This document shows positions 10,961 through 22,800 of a DNA stretch of 64,000 nucleotides, one piece after another; the stretch's first letter is position 1; every line of letters begins with the position of its first letter. A program made the position numbers and the translations under genes. Under the pieces are notes generated by a model. The model was given only the letters and a program-made list of their open reading frames with translations, was not told the DNA's origin and did no database searches. The stretch comes from Gambelia wislizenii (taxonomy: Eukaryota; Chordata; Lepidosauria; Squamata; Crotaphytidae), in the NCBI GenBank assembly GCA_030847615.1, contig JAUMIR010000003.1, positions 70,814,001 to 70,878,000 of the forward strand, in the 5' to 3' direction.

Positions 10961-12925
10961 TGTCATATTGTCTCAACACACCAAACAAAAATCCACATTA
11001 GAGATATTAGGATACACAGAAGTCTCCAGCCTCAGTCCCAGCCTCATTCTTCACATGGAATTAGGTCATGATAAGAACAGAAGAGCCATACTGGGTCAGA
11101 ATGTTAGTTTGTCATTATTACAAAAAGAAATGCATAGGGTGTGTTGTATTAGAGATTTAACAAGAGAAACAAAAATATGAAGGTAGAACTATCAGTAGTT
11201 ACCAGTTATGTTACGATTACTGTATATTACTACTATCAAGGGCAGTATCCCTTTCAGGAGATGAGAAGCCGAGGAACACAATAGCAAGGTTTCCCTTGCA
11301 ATAGGCCCAGACTCTTGGCTTCCTATAGCATCTAACTAGCAACTGTGCAAAGCAAATGGTGGCCTATATATAGGTCATCTTGCCCATGGGGAACTACAAG
11401 GTGTCTTTCCTCAGATAGTCCTTTCAGTGAGTTTCACACTGAGTTTTCCTATTCAGGTTTTCCTCTAGTGCTACCATTCCATACTTGGTCAAACAGAATT
11501 CTATTCTCCTAAGGACCAAGAGGGAACAGAACTAGAGCTACTCCCTAACTCATGTAAACTCTTCTTGTGGCTAAAACAAAGGTAGACAGCTGAAAGATTA
11601 GAGGGCTGCGTTATCCCTTGGAGGGCTGCACTCCTACTCCTGCTCCCCCTCCAAAAAAAAATCAGTTCCTTGCCCCCAAACATCCTCTAGGGGACATGGG
11701 TTTGGGATTGCCTTGAAAAATTTTGAAATTTTTCACACAAAAAATCATTTTGACCCCTGAGAGGTCCAAATGTGGTCGAAATGCCTTCCACACTCCCTAT
11801 AGATCATTTTAGAGCAAAACAAATTGATTTTTTTTCTACCCTTGGAGACCACAAAACAGCCTTGAGGGTTGCATGTGGCCTGTGGGCTGCACTTTGATCA
11901 CCCCTGGTCTAATACATACATAAAAAAGTATTATGTGGTGCAGAGTCATAAGATATACCTCATTACTGCTGCTGGTTTCTACATAAGGCTGGAGGAAAGC
12001 ATGGGGAGAGTTATAATGGCAAAACTCTACTCAGGTCATCATTAGGAGCAGCATCACTGATTGCTGTTAGATTTACTAAATGTGGGTGACATTAGAATGA
12101 TTGAAACAGCTCCTGGAGCACTATGTATCCAGTAGTGTCATAGGACCTACTTTTCAACTTGTAGGAGAAGTTTGTGCCATCCTATCACAACACTTTGCAG
12201 AAACCAAGCCATTGATAGGTACAGATCACTTCTATAATCTGGCCACCTCTTCTACTTCTGACCCTTAAGTGGAATGAGGTTTCCATGATGTCCATTCTTA
12301 CATAATGGTACCTTAGCCTAGATTCAGCATTAGTAGCTCAACTCAGCAAAAGAGGGAGGTTGGTTGGTTTAATCAAGGCCCTGAGTTTGCAAGACCAAAG
12401 CAGTTCAATGACTGGGGCTCTTTGAGTTCTCTCATTCATAGGGGTCATCATAAGTTGAAGCTGACTTGATGGCAAATAACAACAAAGCTCAATTCCTATG
12501 CACATGTGATATGTTATTTGGAGTTGCTGCTGTGGGGAAGTCTTGATCCCATCCAGTTTGGACCGTCTCCATTGCTCTTCCATTTACATGTTTGCATTAA
12601 AAAACTACTGGTTTGGGGAAGATCAAAATACTTCCTGAAAAATATTTTTGGAAGGAGGTTCAATATTTTTGTTTTGTTGCTGCCATTTGATTCCCTTAAC
12701 TACTTCACTAACATTTTTCTGATATAGGAGTTGTTTCTCCTTCCTACAGAACTTCGAAACAATCAGGAATCATGTAATTAATTATCACCATTGTATAAGT
12801 ATCATGATCTGTCCATTATCCATCCTGGAGGACAACCAAGCTCTGTTCACAGTAAGGTCAATAATTTGTAGTCAGTTATAGATCAACTAATAAAGAAGAC
12901 GTTATGGTACAAGTTATGCAACCAG
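10961..12925. other. Intergenic, no gene seen
   Basis: No exon or complete element was recognised. About 11860–11912 ends like a hAT-type repeat (gtggcctgtgggctgcactt then gatcacccctgg). Otherwise unassigned. Confidence 0.4.
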
Positions 12926-13177
12926 GGGAGCCCTGGTGGCGCAGTGGTTAAATGCCAGTACTGCAAGCCACAACGTCGCAAGTTCGATTCCAGCCGGCTC
13001 CAAGGTTCACTCAGCCTTCCATCCTTTCGTAGGTCGGTAAATTGAGTACCCAGCTTGTGGGGGGCAATTAGCTAACACACATTGGAAACTGTTTAATGCA
13101 GTGTAGATGTGTAAATAGCTGTTGCTTAAAACAATTTGTAAGCTGCTCTGATAGCCTTGTGGCTGAAGAGCGGGGTA

Positions 13178-13211
<34 letters not shown>
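12926..13211 (+). mobile_element. tRNA-derived SINE (family A), well preserved
   Basis: The best copy in the window: head ggagccctggtggcgcagtg, then gcaagttcgattccag (B-box), a body shared with 3951–4238, and an (AAAT)n tail. Confidence 0.9.
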
Positions 13212-13212
<1 letters not shown>

Positions 13213-13509
13213 CAGATTTAGCTGGATCTTGACACTAAAGGGGTCAAAAATAAAACCTCATTCAGAGTGAATTTGTTTCTTGAATGCAAATATTTTATTT
13301 CCATTTGTAACAATCTGAAAACCGGATGGGGATTTAACATTCTCACACGGATTAAAATATATCTACAACATGCCTCCCCCACCCCACCCTTCATTTTAAC
13401 CCTAATCCTAATGTCCTAATAGCAGCAATTTTCTCTTGTCCCATATAAATAAATTGAATTACGACACTGAGTCTCTCTCTCTGGCTTTTCTTCGCAAACG
13501 AAGATTCAG

Positions 13510-13919
13510 GAAGGACTCATCCCGCACTTTCTGCAAGCGCACTGATGACTAAAAAGGCCAATCCGAGATAAACAAGTCCGGTTGCAGAAAGCACAGCAGA
13601 AGGTCTCCTTGAGTGATGTTTTTGGGTTGTGATTCTTTCTGCGTTGTCATTTCTCTTCAAGACTTGTTCGGTGTGAGTTCTCAAATAAGGCTGCAGCATT
13701 GTGGATAATGTGTCTCCATGCCTCCCGATGTGTGGCGAGGGCGGATCGTTGTTGGTGATCAATTTGGCCGAGCCTGAGATGTTGTTTCAGGGAGTCTTTG
13801 TATCGCTTTTTTGGAGCGCCCCTCTTACACTGGCCCGTGGCGAGTTCACCGTAGAGTAGTATTTTGGGGAGGCGATGGTCACTGAGTAGACTAGTAACAA
13901 ATAGTATCTGGTCTTTCAC
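13510..13919 (-). pseudogene. Non-LTR retrotransposon C-terminal remnant
   Basis: Two overlapping reverse frames encode the end of a LINE polyprotein: DHRLPKILLYGELATGQ, RGAPKKRYKDSLKQHL and a tail like CxSRIGLFSHQ with nearby cysteines (degenerate CCHC). A frameshift separates the parts. The clade (RTE- or R4/Dong-like) was not settled. Confidence 0.6.
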
Positions 13920-14289
13920 TATTGCTCCATCTGATGAGCTTTAACCCACAAAATCTTATGCATTAATACAGTTGTTAGCTAGCATGTTTAATCATTATAT
14001 TTGCTTATAGTGTTTCAGTGCTTTCAAAGCAATTTCAGAACTACAGGTACATGATTAGTCTCCAATAGATGGCTATGACAATTACAAAATAAATTCTTAA
14101 CATCATCAGTGTCTGTGATGCTTTATAGATTAATAAAAAAGAAGACGGGGGGAGAAGGAATCCAGCAGCTCCTTTAACACTCATTGGTTATGTTCAGCAT
14201 GAGCTTTTGTGTCCATTTTGTTTCCAGAGGCCATATGAAAGCCACAGGTATATTAGCAGTTACATGATTGTGGGGCTGGGGTCAGAGTA

Positions 14290-14533
14290 TAATGGGATAT
14301 TGTTGTGTGCTTTCAAGTCATTTTTGACTAATGGAGACCCAAAGGCAAACCTATCACAGGGTTTTCATGGCAAGATTTGTTCAGAGGGGGTTTGTCTTTG
14401 CCTTCCTCTGAGGCTGAGAGAGTGTGATTTGCCCAAGGTCACCCAGTGGGTTTCCAGGGTTGAATGAGGATACGAACCCTGGTCTTCAGAATCTTAGTCC
14501 AACACTCAAACCACTACACCACACTGGCTCTTT
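14290..14533 (-). mobile_element. tRNA-derived SINE (family B)
   Basis: On the minus strand: head agccagtgtggtgtagtggt, B-box gggttcgtatcctcattcaa, body with cctcagaggaaggcaaagac, end with cttgaaagcacacaac. The same family is at 20260, 26000, 28081, 28549, 41532 and 43308. Confidence 0.85.
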
Positions 14534-14999
14534 TCTGTAAAAGGATATAGAAAGATGCAAATTATGATCCTGGTCACAACCTTTCAGAGTCATATAAGAC
14601 TATACCAATAATAGAGTATATTCTAATGTAACCTATAAAAGTATCAGTCCCTGTTTCGCGGCGTTTACAATTTAAAGAGAGGGAGACAAAATGGTAAGAT
14701 GAATTTATATAAATGCAGTCACCTGTGCTTAGGCTTTAGTTCGGTTGCAGGTGAGGAGTTTAAGATCAAAGCTTAGTGAAAGGAAGGGGAGGAATTTTCC
14801 GAAAAAAAGGCAGAAGAAAGAGAAAGAACACATGTTTAAGGAAACAGAAGACTTTTAGGCAACTTGACAAATGAAAGAGTAGAGGTCACATGTGGTCATA
14901 TAGAATGGAGCAAGAGTCAAAAGTCAACAGTGAAACAAGCCCAATGGGAATCATCCACACCATAGTATGAATGTGAAAGCCAAACAGTGTAGAAACAAT

Positions 15000-15121
15000 G
15001 TGAAGTCAAAGGTTTTCATGGTCAGCATCCATAGATTTTCTTTGGTTTTTTCCGACAAAAAAAAAAAAAGCACAATAAAAACATTGGTGAACCACGCAAA
15101 AGAATCTGCGAACCCCACTAC
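15000..15121. mobile_element. Penelope-like fragments, inverted junction
   Basis: 15000–15050 matches the antisense end of the Penelope-like tail. From about 15051 it switches directly to sense internal sequence (gcacaataaaaacattgg, cgaaccccactacctg) that in the copy at 16.6 kb lies far from the tail. The right side abuts a copia fragment. Confidence 0.65.
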
Positions 15122-15343
15122 CTGAAGAAAATTGACAGTCTTGTGGCCAAGTGTGGGCTTAGTGAGGCAAAAGTGGTCAGGACACCAATGACCACTGATT
15201 TTGTGAACTTAAAGGCAGAACAGGAGTTAGAGAGGCCAGACCTGTACCACTCAGTGGTAGGAAGTCTGTTGTTTATTGCAAACAACACAAGGCCTGACAT
15301 CATTTTTTCAGTTGGGGTGCTCAGTAGAAGAGTCTCCAAGCCA
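15122..15343 (+). pseudogene. Ty1/copia Pol fragment (end of RT domain)
   Basis: The frame from CGLSEAKVVRTPMTTDF through YHSVVGSLLFIANN and RPDIIFSVGVLSRRVSKP is the conserved stretch after the copia reverse-transcriptase catalytic centre. It is broken at both ends; a (TA)n tract follows. 15400–15630 may be LTR remnant (TATA-like and polyA-like parts) but is unproven. Confidence 0.75.
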
Positions 15344-15357
15344 TATATATATATATG

Positions 15358-15398
<41 letters not shown>
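15344..15398. repeat. (TA)n microsatellite
   Basis: Alternating TA over about 50 bp with two TATG interruptions. It produces spurious Tyr-Ile ORFs on both strands. Confidence 0.95.
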
Positions 15399-15407
<9 letters not shown>

Positions 15408-15624
15408 TTCAGAACAGTGCTCACTTCCTTCTTCCTGTGATTGCTGGGGCCTGGTGAAGCAGTTTCTCCTTGAATTGTAAATATTTTTATATATTGCAAC
15501 TGTTTGAGTGTGAAGATAAAAGTGCCTCCTGCTTATTTGGACGTCAAACACTCTGTGTGTAAGTATTCTTGGGAACGGGTTGCTACTGCGTCTACTGAGA
15601 CAGTTTTTTTTAGCTTCTGCTGGG

Positions 15625-16346
15625 GATTGCATATTCTATCATCCTCTGACATTCCAGACCTCCAGCTATTTTGGTTGCCCTCCTCTGGACACATTCCAGC
15701 TTGTCAGCATCCTTCTTGAATTGTGATGCTCATAACTGGACACGGTATTCCAGGTGAGGTCTGACCAAAGCAGAATAGAGTGGCAGTATTACTTCCCTTG
15801 GTCCAGACACTATACTCCCATTTATGCAGCCTAGAATCACATTGGCTTTTTTACCTGCTGCATCACACTGCTGACTCATGTTCAGCTTGTGGTCCACTAA
15901 GACTCCTAGATCCCTTTTGCATGTATTACCATCAAGCCAGGTGTCACCCATCCTATATCTGTGCATTTCATTTTTACTGCCCAAGTGTAGTATCCTACAT
16001 TTCTCCCTGTTGACATTCATGTTGTTATTTTTGGCTCGCCTTTCAAATCTGTTAAGCTTATTTTGAATTCTGATCCTGTCCTCCAGGGTATTAGCTACCC
16101 CTCCTAATTTGGTGTCATCTGCAGACCTGATAAGCATACTGTCTATACCCTCATCCAAGTCATTGATAAAGATGATGAAATAGCACTGGGCTCAGGACAG
16201 ATCCCTGTGGCACCCCTCTAGTCACTTCTCTCCAGGATGAAGAGGAGCCTTTGGTGACTACCCTTTGGGTTTGGTAGGTCAACCAATTACAAATCCACCT
16301 GACAGTTGCATCGTCTAGGCCACATGTTACTAACTTTTTTGCAAGG
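15625..16346 (-). pseudogene. CR1 LINE reverse transcriptase, 3' part
   Basis: Reverse frames encode VTRGVPQGSVLSPVLF, then SADDTKLGGVANTLEDR, HLGSKNEMHRYRMG and LPLYSALVRPHLEYRVQL: RT motifs and the conserved tail of CR1. The catalytic motif reads SADD, and breaks lie between frames. The Penelope-like element 16356–17608 splits this CR1; it resumes at about 17609. Confidence 0.85.
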
Positions 16347-16355
16347 ATATCATGG

Positions 16356-17608
16356 TGGTGCTGGAAACAACACCAAAAAAGCACACAACATGGTTCCGAT
16401 ATATGGATGACACTTTCACCATTTGGAACCATGGAGAAGAAGATTTGGTCTTATCCTTGAACCACCTGAACAGCATCCACCCAAATATCCAATTCACAAT
16501 GGAAAAAGAAAAGGAAGGAACACTACCATTCTTGGATGTTCTAGTAATCCACAAACCAAACCAACGGTTAGACCACAAGGTATAGAGAAAACCCCCACAC
16601 ATGGACAGATACCTACACAAGAACTCCAGTCATCACCGAGGACAAAAAAGAAGCACAATAAAAACATTGATAGACCGTACAAAAAGGACCTGTGAACCCC
16701 ACTACCTGGAGGACAAACTGAGGCACCTAAACTGGGCCCTACAGGCTAATGGTTACTCCAGATCAGACATCACAAGAGCAGCCAGACCCAGAAAAAACCA
16801 CAGGAATGAAGAAGAAAAACAGCAAGCCAAAGGGAAGGTATTTTTACCATACATCAAAGGAGTCACAGACAGAATAGGGAAACTGATGAGGAAACACAAC
16901 CTCCAAACAATCTACAGACCAACCAAGAAAATCCAAGATATACTACGCTCAGCAAAGGACAAAAGAGACCCTCTCACAGCTGCAGGAGTTTACCGTATAC
17001 CATGCAGCTGTGGACAAGTTTACATAGGGACCACTAAACACAGTGTGCAAACACGAATCAAGGAACATGAGAAACACTGCAGACTGGGCCAGCCAGAAAA
17101 ATCAGCAGTAGCAGGACATATTATAAACCAACCTGGACATAAAATGTTATTTAAAAACATGGAAATTCTGGATCAGGCCAACAACTATCATGTCAGAAAG
17201 CACAGAGAAGCTATTGAAATCTACAAACACTTGGACACCTTCAACAGGAAAGAAGAAACCCTAAAAGTAAACAAAATCTGGCTTCCAGTTTTGAAAAACA
17301 ATAGAATCAAAATTCAATACTTACAAAGGAATTCCATCCAGGGACAGAGGGATTTCCAGAAGATAATGGGCCATCAACCATTAGCCAAACAGACACTAAT
17401 CATCCTTGCATTTCTATACCCAGAAACTAACCATTCAATCACAGAAATTTACATATACTCCCCAATAGGGGTTCACAATATATCCACTCCACACACACGC
17501 CTACCCAACCATTCTCTGAAGATGCCAGCCACAGATGCAGGCGAAACGTCAGAAAGAAACTCTTCCAGAACACGGCCTCACAGCCCAGAAAAAAACCAAG
17601 GAAAATCT
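16356..17608 (+). mobile_element. Penelope-like retroelement, 5'-truncated
   Basis: Encodes the end of a reverse transcriptase (WFRYMDDTFTIWNHG, YMDD box) and a GIY-YIG endonuclease (GVYRIPCSCGQVYIGTT then VQTRIKEHEKHCRLGQ), the hallmark of Penelope elements. One TAG near 16583 interrupts a frame that otherwise runs to about 17400; the trailing non-coding tail is also open. It lies inside a CR1 and is flanked by atatcatgg on both sides (16347–16355 and 17609–17617), a target-site duplication. The RT fingers and 5' part are missing. Confidence 0.88.
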
Positions 17609-17870
17609 ATATCATGGGGGACCTTGTCAAAGGACTTATTGAAATCAAGATACACTACAACCACAGCATTCCCTTCATCTACCAGGTTTTTAACTCCATC
17701 AAAAAAACAGATTAGTCCAGCATGACTTGTTTTTCAGAAACCTATGTTGACTTTTAGTGATCATGGTGTTCCTTTCTAAGTGCTTACAGACTGTCTGTTT
17801 AATGATCTGCTCTAAACTCTTTCCTGGTATTGTTGTCAGGCTGACTTGGTGGTAATTATATCATGGACCA
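17609..17870 (-). pseudogene. CR1 LINE, continuation beyond nested insertion
   Basis: gggggaccttgtcaaaggac followed by the antisense RT palm region directly continues the CR1 interrupted at 16346. The fit at the junction confirms the nesting order. Confidence 0.75.
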
Positions 17871-18590
17871 CCAAAAAGACAGATTAATGGGTCCAAGAGC
17901 AAATCAAGCCTAAATTCTCATTAGAAGCCAACATGACTAAACTGAGGCAATTGTACTTTGAAGGCAAAAGTGAGGCCAAAGAAGATGAACACAGAATAAA
18001 GATGTGAAGATTAATGTTATCCTCAAGTCCGTTCTATACTGCCCTTCTCTCAACAGAGAACCTAAGGCAGCTTCCAACAAACCTAAAGCCAGGTACAATT
18101 GAAATTTTGATGATACAAATGTTAAAAAATAAATTTGCTTTCCTGTTAAAATCCCCATAATTTACAATAGTATAAAACCACTGGAATTCCTTGGGAATAT
18201 ATGTAAGCACTATTAAAGCTCTTGAGTGCTCCCTTGTGGTCTTTTCAACTTACTTGGCTGGACAGAGAAAGGATCTTAACGAATTCTTTCAGAGGGATAG
18301 TTCTTAGTCCTAGAATTATAAATCAAAATGCATAGTGCTGCCACTACATCATTCTCTAAAGGTAAGAGCAAAGACTGAAGCAGCAATGGGAAAACATTGG
18401 AAAGTTATAAATGGAAGATGTCCTTCTGAAATGAAAACATACATCCCTCCATAAATGAGGCAGTATGAGGACACAATAAAAGATTTGTTTGTAAATACTC
18501 TCAAAATGGAAATGACCTGGATGAGAGCCTGTCTTCTATTAAAGAGGAGAGTTTAAAGACATTCTGGAGGATTTTGACTGTACAGTTGCC
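17871..18590. other. Intergenic, nothing recognised
   Basis: No exon, RNA gene or clear transposon was seen between the CR1 remnant and the MITE at 18593. Confidence 0.4.
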
Positions 18591-18592
18591 CC

Positions 18593-18943
18593 TCCCATTC
18601 GCAGCTTTAACATTCACGGTTTTGATTATTCACGGATTTGGGAGGGCCTCCCCCACCACCCTCCCAAAAGCGGCAATGGGGCTTTAGGAGCCCCCTCACC
18701 ACTTTTGGGAGGGCCAGGTGGGGGTGGAGAAGAGGCGAAGGGGCCTGAGAAGCCCCCTCGCTGCTTTTGGGAGGGCCGGGTGGGGGTGGAGAAGCGGCGA
18801 CAGGGCTTGGTAAACCCCCTCACCACTTTTGGGAGGGCCAGGGGGTTGCAGGAGGGTGGTGGCGTGACCTATTTTTTATTTGCTTTTTTTCACATTTGCG
18901 GAGGTTTGCGGCCCTAACCCCTGTGAATGTGAAGGGACAACTG
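18593..18943. mobile_element. Tigger-like MITE with internal minisatellite
   Basis: Inverted ends cagttgcccctcccattc and, on the other strand, cagttgtcccttcacattc lie between TA dinucleotides. The GC-rich interior repeats cttttgggagggcc with ccccctc in about three units at 18650–18845. Confidence 0.7.
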
Positions 18944-19733
18944 TAGTTGTGTTTGTGGAATGCTAACATTTATTTCTAGTCATTGTCCAGAAAACTGAAG
19001 AAGAAAATAAGTGAGAAAGGAAAGGCTTTCTTTGTACTCTGTAGAATCCTATAGAAGCAGTTTTTGTTTAACTGAAGGGAAGGCTCTGAGTGCGTCTCCC
19101 TGAGTAAATATTTGAAGTTATGGATTAACTAGTGTCCTCTGGGTTTGATGGCAGAACAGTAGACAACCGTGATTCACCAGGTAAAATCAGTAAGTCTTTT
19201 GGAAGGCTGTTGTTTTTAGTCCTGATTCTGCTTTTTAAAATCCTTAATAATGTTTGAATGTAGCCAAACGCAAAGAGAAGCAATAAAAACAAAGAGGAAT
19301 CTGGTAAGGGAACCTGCAATGTATTTAAAAGGTTTTCTGTTATCTAGTATATATTTTGCTTTGCGAACACAAATGTGCATGACAGTCAGTTGTCAATTAG
19401 ATTGCGGGGGGGGTAGGATTAACGTGGCTCTATAAGGAGTAAACATAACCTTATGGTTACATAATTGTAGAAAGAGGTGAGGAGCAGTGATTGGGTGGCA
19501 GGAAATGACCTCTAATGTCTATTGGGTGGGGTAAGAATATATATGAATATATGACTATGCACCATACTTTGTATGCCAATGTAAACTATACAGTCACAAA
19601 TCATGGAGTGTATTTTATTAAGTCTTAATAAAAAATATACATTTTAAAAAGAGGTATAAGAATATGGCTTTGCTGAAAACAGATTGTTAGTTTCTGGTGC
19701 TTTTTTTCCTTAGGTATTGCAACGTATTGTGCA

Positions 19734-19803
19734 ATGTGGAAACTAATATCCTTCTTGGTGTTTTCAGCTGCCTTCATAGTGTCTAAAGGATATGGAGCAT
19801 CAG
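19734..19803 (+). CDS. PROC: PROC exon: signal peptide
   Basis: The ATG is followed by a hydrophobic run ([15 protein letters not shown]). The donor after gcatcag is gtataat, leaving phase 1. The start was chosen as the only in-frame ATG and because it gives a normal secretion signal. An upstream acceptor-like tttttttccttag suggests a preceding 5'UTR exon. Confidence 0.85.
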
Positions 19804-22800
19804 GTATAATCCTTTCCTGTATTAGTTTTATTAAATAAATGCTACATTTTGTGAGCCATTGCACATTTTATGTGTATAGTAGTAATAGCACAAGTCCCAG
19901 GATCAGTGGCATTCTATATAAATATTGAATAGAAGCCTCAGAAGCTACTCTCAAGAGTAGTTTCCATTGACATATAATACAGTTAAGAATGTGGATGTGA
20001 TCCCCTTGGTGTGAAAGGTGGGGTGCACAATAATCATATTTATATCTCATTGCAAAAGGATGTTATATGTGGCAAGGTAGAATTTTGCCTTCATCAACAC
20101 TATTTTGACATTTGACAGAGCAGTGGCACTAATAGCAAAGGTCTAGATGGGCTTTTATCCATCTCAGTGTTTTGTGAGCCCAAGCATTTCATCTGTGCCA
20201 TTTCAAAACTATTCTTCTCTCCCTGTCCCATCCATGCTTCAGTTATTGTAAGTTGGTTTGTTGTTATTGTGAGCCTTCAAGTCATTTCTGGCTTATGTCA
20301 ACCCTAAGATGAAGATGGAGGGTTCCTTAGCAAGATTTGTTCAGAGGGGGTTGGCCTTTGTGTGACTTACCCAATGGGTTTCCATGGCTGAGCAAGGATT
20401 CAAATCCTGGTCTTCAGTGTCATAGTCCAACACTGGCCACTACATCATGCTGGCTCTCCAGTAAGTTGGTTACCCCATCTGAAATAAGTCTTTGCAGGTG
20501 GCACTGTGATACCATGAATGGTCTGTAAGGATTCCCCCCACCCCCACCTCCCGAAAGTCTTTTACAGCAGCCGAGAAGCAAACCAAGTGCTAAAAATCCA
20601 GAAGCGGGCCAATTCTTTCTTGGAAGAAGTAAAGCCAGGTTCATTGGAGCGGGAATGCTGCGAAGAACAGTGTGATTTTGAGGAAGCCCGTGAGATATTT
20701 GAAAGTAATGAAAAAACTGTAAGTTGTTGCGGAAGGTTGGGAAATAAGGGTCAAATTTCATCACTAGATTAAAGCATAAAGAATGTAAACAAACTTATTA
20801 AGATAGCTAAGGATGGTCCAACATGTCCTCTACATAAAGCAATTGGTCAGGCATCTACCTGTGGGCTGTGGTGTGAAAGGGGGAAGACATCTTGCTGTCT
20901 TAGAATCTGATGCCAATGGCAACATATCTGGTGGTCTTGTGAAGGAGCCTTGGAATGCTTGTCGCTAAATTATCATCCTCCAAAACTGCCACCCAGGCAG
21001 TTGCTTGGGATTCTTATTTGATTGCAACAGCCGTGAGGCTAACTGGTTGTTGGTAGTGTATGATGGACAGTGAAATGTTTGTATGACAATCAGATAGTAT
21101 TCAGTCTACATTTATTACCAACTGGCTACTGGTCTATTCAAAGTAGCATTTTATAAACTAATAACATTTTACATATCTCACAACTGAACTATCTGAAGGA
21201 TCGTATTCCTCTATATAAGCCTGGTTTTGAGAACTTTAGGGGATGCACTACTTTTTGCCTCCTACCCTGCACAGGCATGCTCCCGGGAATGGAGGAGAGG
21301 GCCTTCTTGGTGACTGCTTCCAGGCTCTGGAAGTCCTTTCCTAGGAAGGTCAGACTGGTTCCTTCTTCGGTGTTTTCCATAGACATTTGAAGTTTGTTCG
21401 TTTTTTTAATCCACACATGTATTTGAGAATTGACTTTTTATAACAGGAGTGGAAAAAGTATACCTGTGGTCTGCATGCAGCCTCCAGGGTCCAAAAACAT
21501 TGGGGGGGGGGAATTGGTTAAGGTTTTTGCCACCAAAAGCCACCAAGCACCCTCTAGACAGCATGGGGGCAATTCTGTCATGTTTAAATACATGGTGAAA
21601 TTATCCCACCCCAGGTTCAGCATCTTCTGTATGCAATTTTTTTCAGGGTGCAGCCCTGCATAGCCCTGTGGGGCCAATGTGACCCCATAACCCCTGTCAG
21701 TTGCCTACCCCTGTTTTATAAGGAAACATCTTTTCATAGTGTGCTGTAAATTTTTTTATTCCTTGACATTTTAATTGATGGATTTTAGATCATTCTTAAT
21801 TCTTTTTGTATGTGTTTACCAATGGTGTTTTTATTCATATTTGTTTTAATTTTTATAAATCACCTTGGGATATACATAAATATTACAATAATAAAAACTT
21901 CCACCTATAATCCTGCCAGGTTGAGTAGAAATACCTGTTAGATTGTCAGGTAGGCACGTGTATTTATTTATGTATCAATTGCATTCTCGTATTTGCTTTA
22001 GTGACTTCAAGAGTATAGCCACATTATATACTTATAGCAGCTTGATGCCACTTTAGCTGCCATGACTCCTTCCTGTGGAATCTCGTGATCTGTAGTTTGC
22101 TTAGAATTCTCTGCTAGCTTAGGGGTGTGAACTAGAGCTCCCTAGCAGTGAAGGCCTTCCATAAAGTACAAATTCCATAGGGTAAAGCTATGGCAGTTAA
22201 AGCAGCCTCAAACTGTTATAACTTTTTAAAATAATTTTTTAAATTGTAATAACAAAAATAATAATTTTCATTAATTTTTTCCTACTGAACCCAAAGGTGA
22301 TATGATACAGTCCATTTCCATCGTGGGAAGAATCTCTTTTACATTTTAACTTAGTTTTTGTTTCTTCGCAGCTAAGTTTTTGGACAAAATATTATGGTAA
22401 GTAAATTTGTGCCTTGTTTGAGAACTTCAAACACTTCTGTTACTTCTCTGTCCCTCCCCCATCCAGATTGTTCCTTACTCTGTTTTGTGCTTAATGGGAA
22501 AAATTAACACATGCTTTCTGTAGTTTGTGGGGATTATCAGACATGGTAGAACGCGACAAAAAAACCACGATCCTAACCACATCAGAAGAACACAATGGGA
22601 ACAGAAAGGGCAACATTATCAGATACCCACATCCTTCAGACGTTCCAGGGGCATAGCACTGCTGTGGGCAAGGCTCCCATTTTGTATTGATGGGGACAAG
22701 CAGTTAATAAAAAGGGACGCCCGGGACGCTGAAGGATGTCATCATCTGATAATATCCCCCATTGCTGCTCTCGTCGCAATTTTCTGATGTGTTTTTTGCC

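Noticed and set aside
12926..13211. tRNA gene on the basis of A- and B-box-like sequence
   Set aside because: No cloverleaf with anticodon arm; a long body and a simple-repeat tail follow, and the same unit is repeated elsewhere. It is a SINE.
16601..17725. A 374-codon open frame as a host gene
   Set aside because: It holds a GIY-YIG domain, lies downstream of a YMDD box in the same frame, is flanked by a target duplication inside CR1, and has further copies in this window. It is a Penelope-like element.
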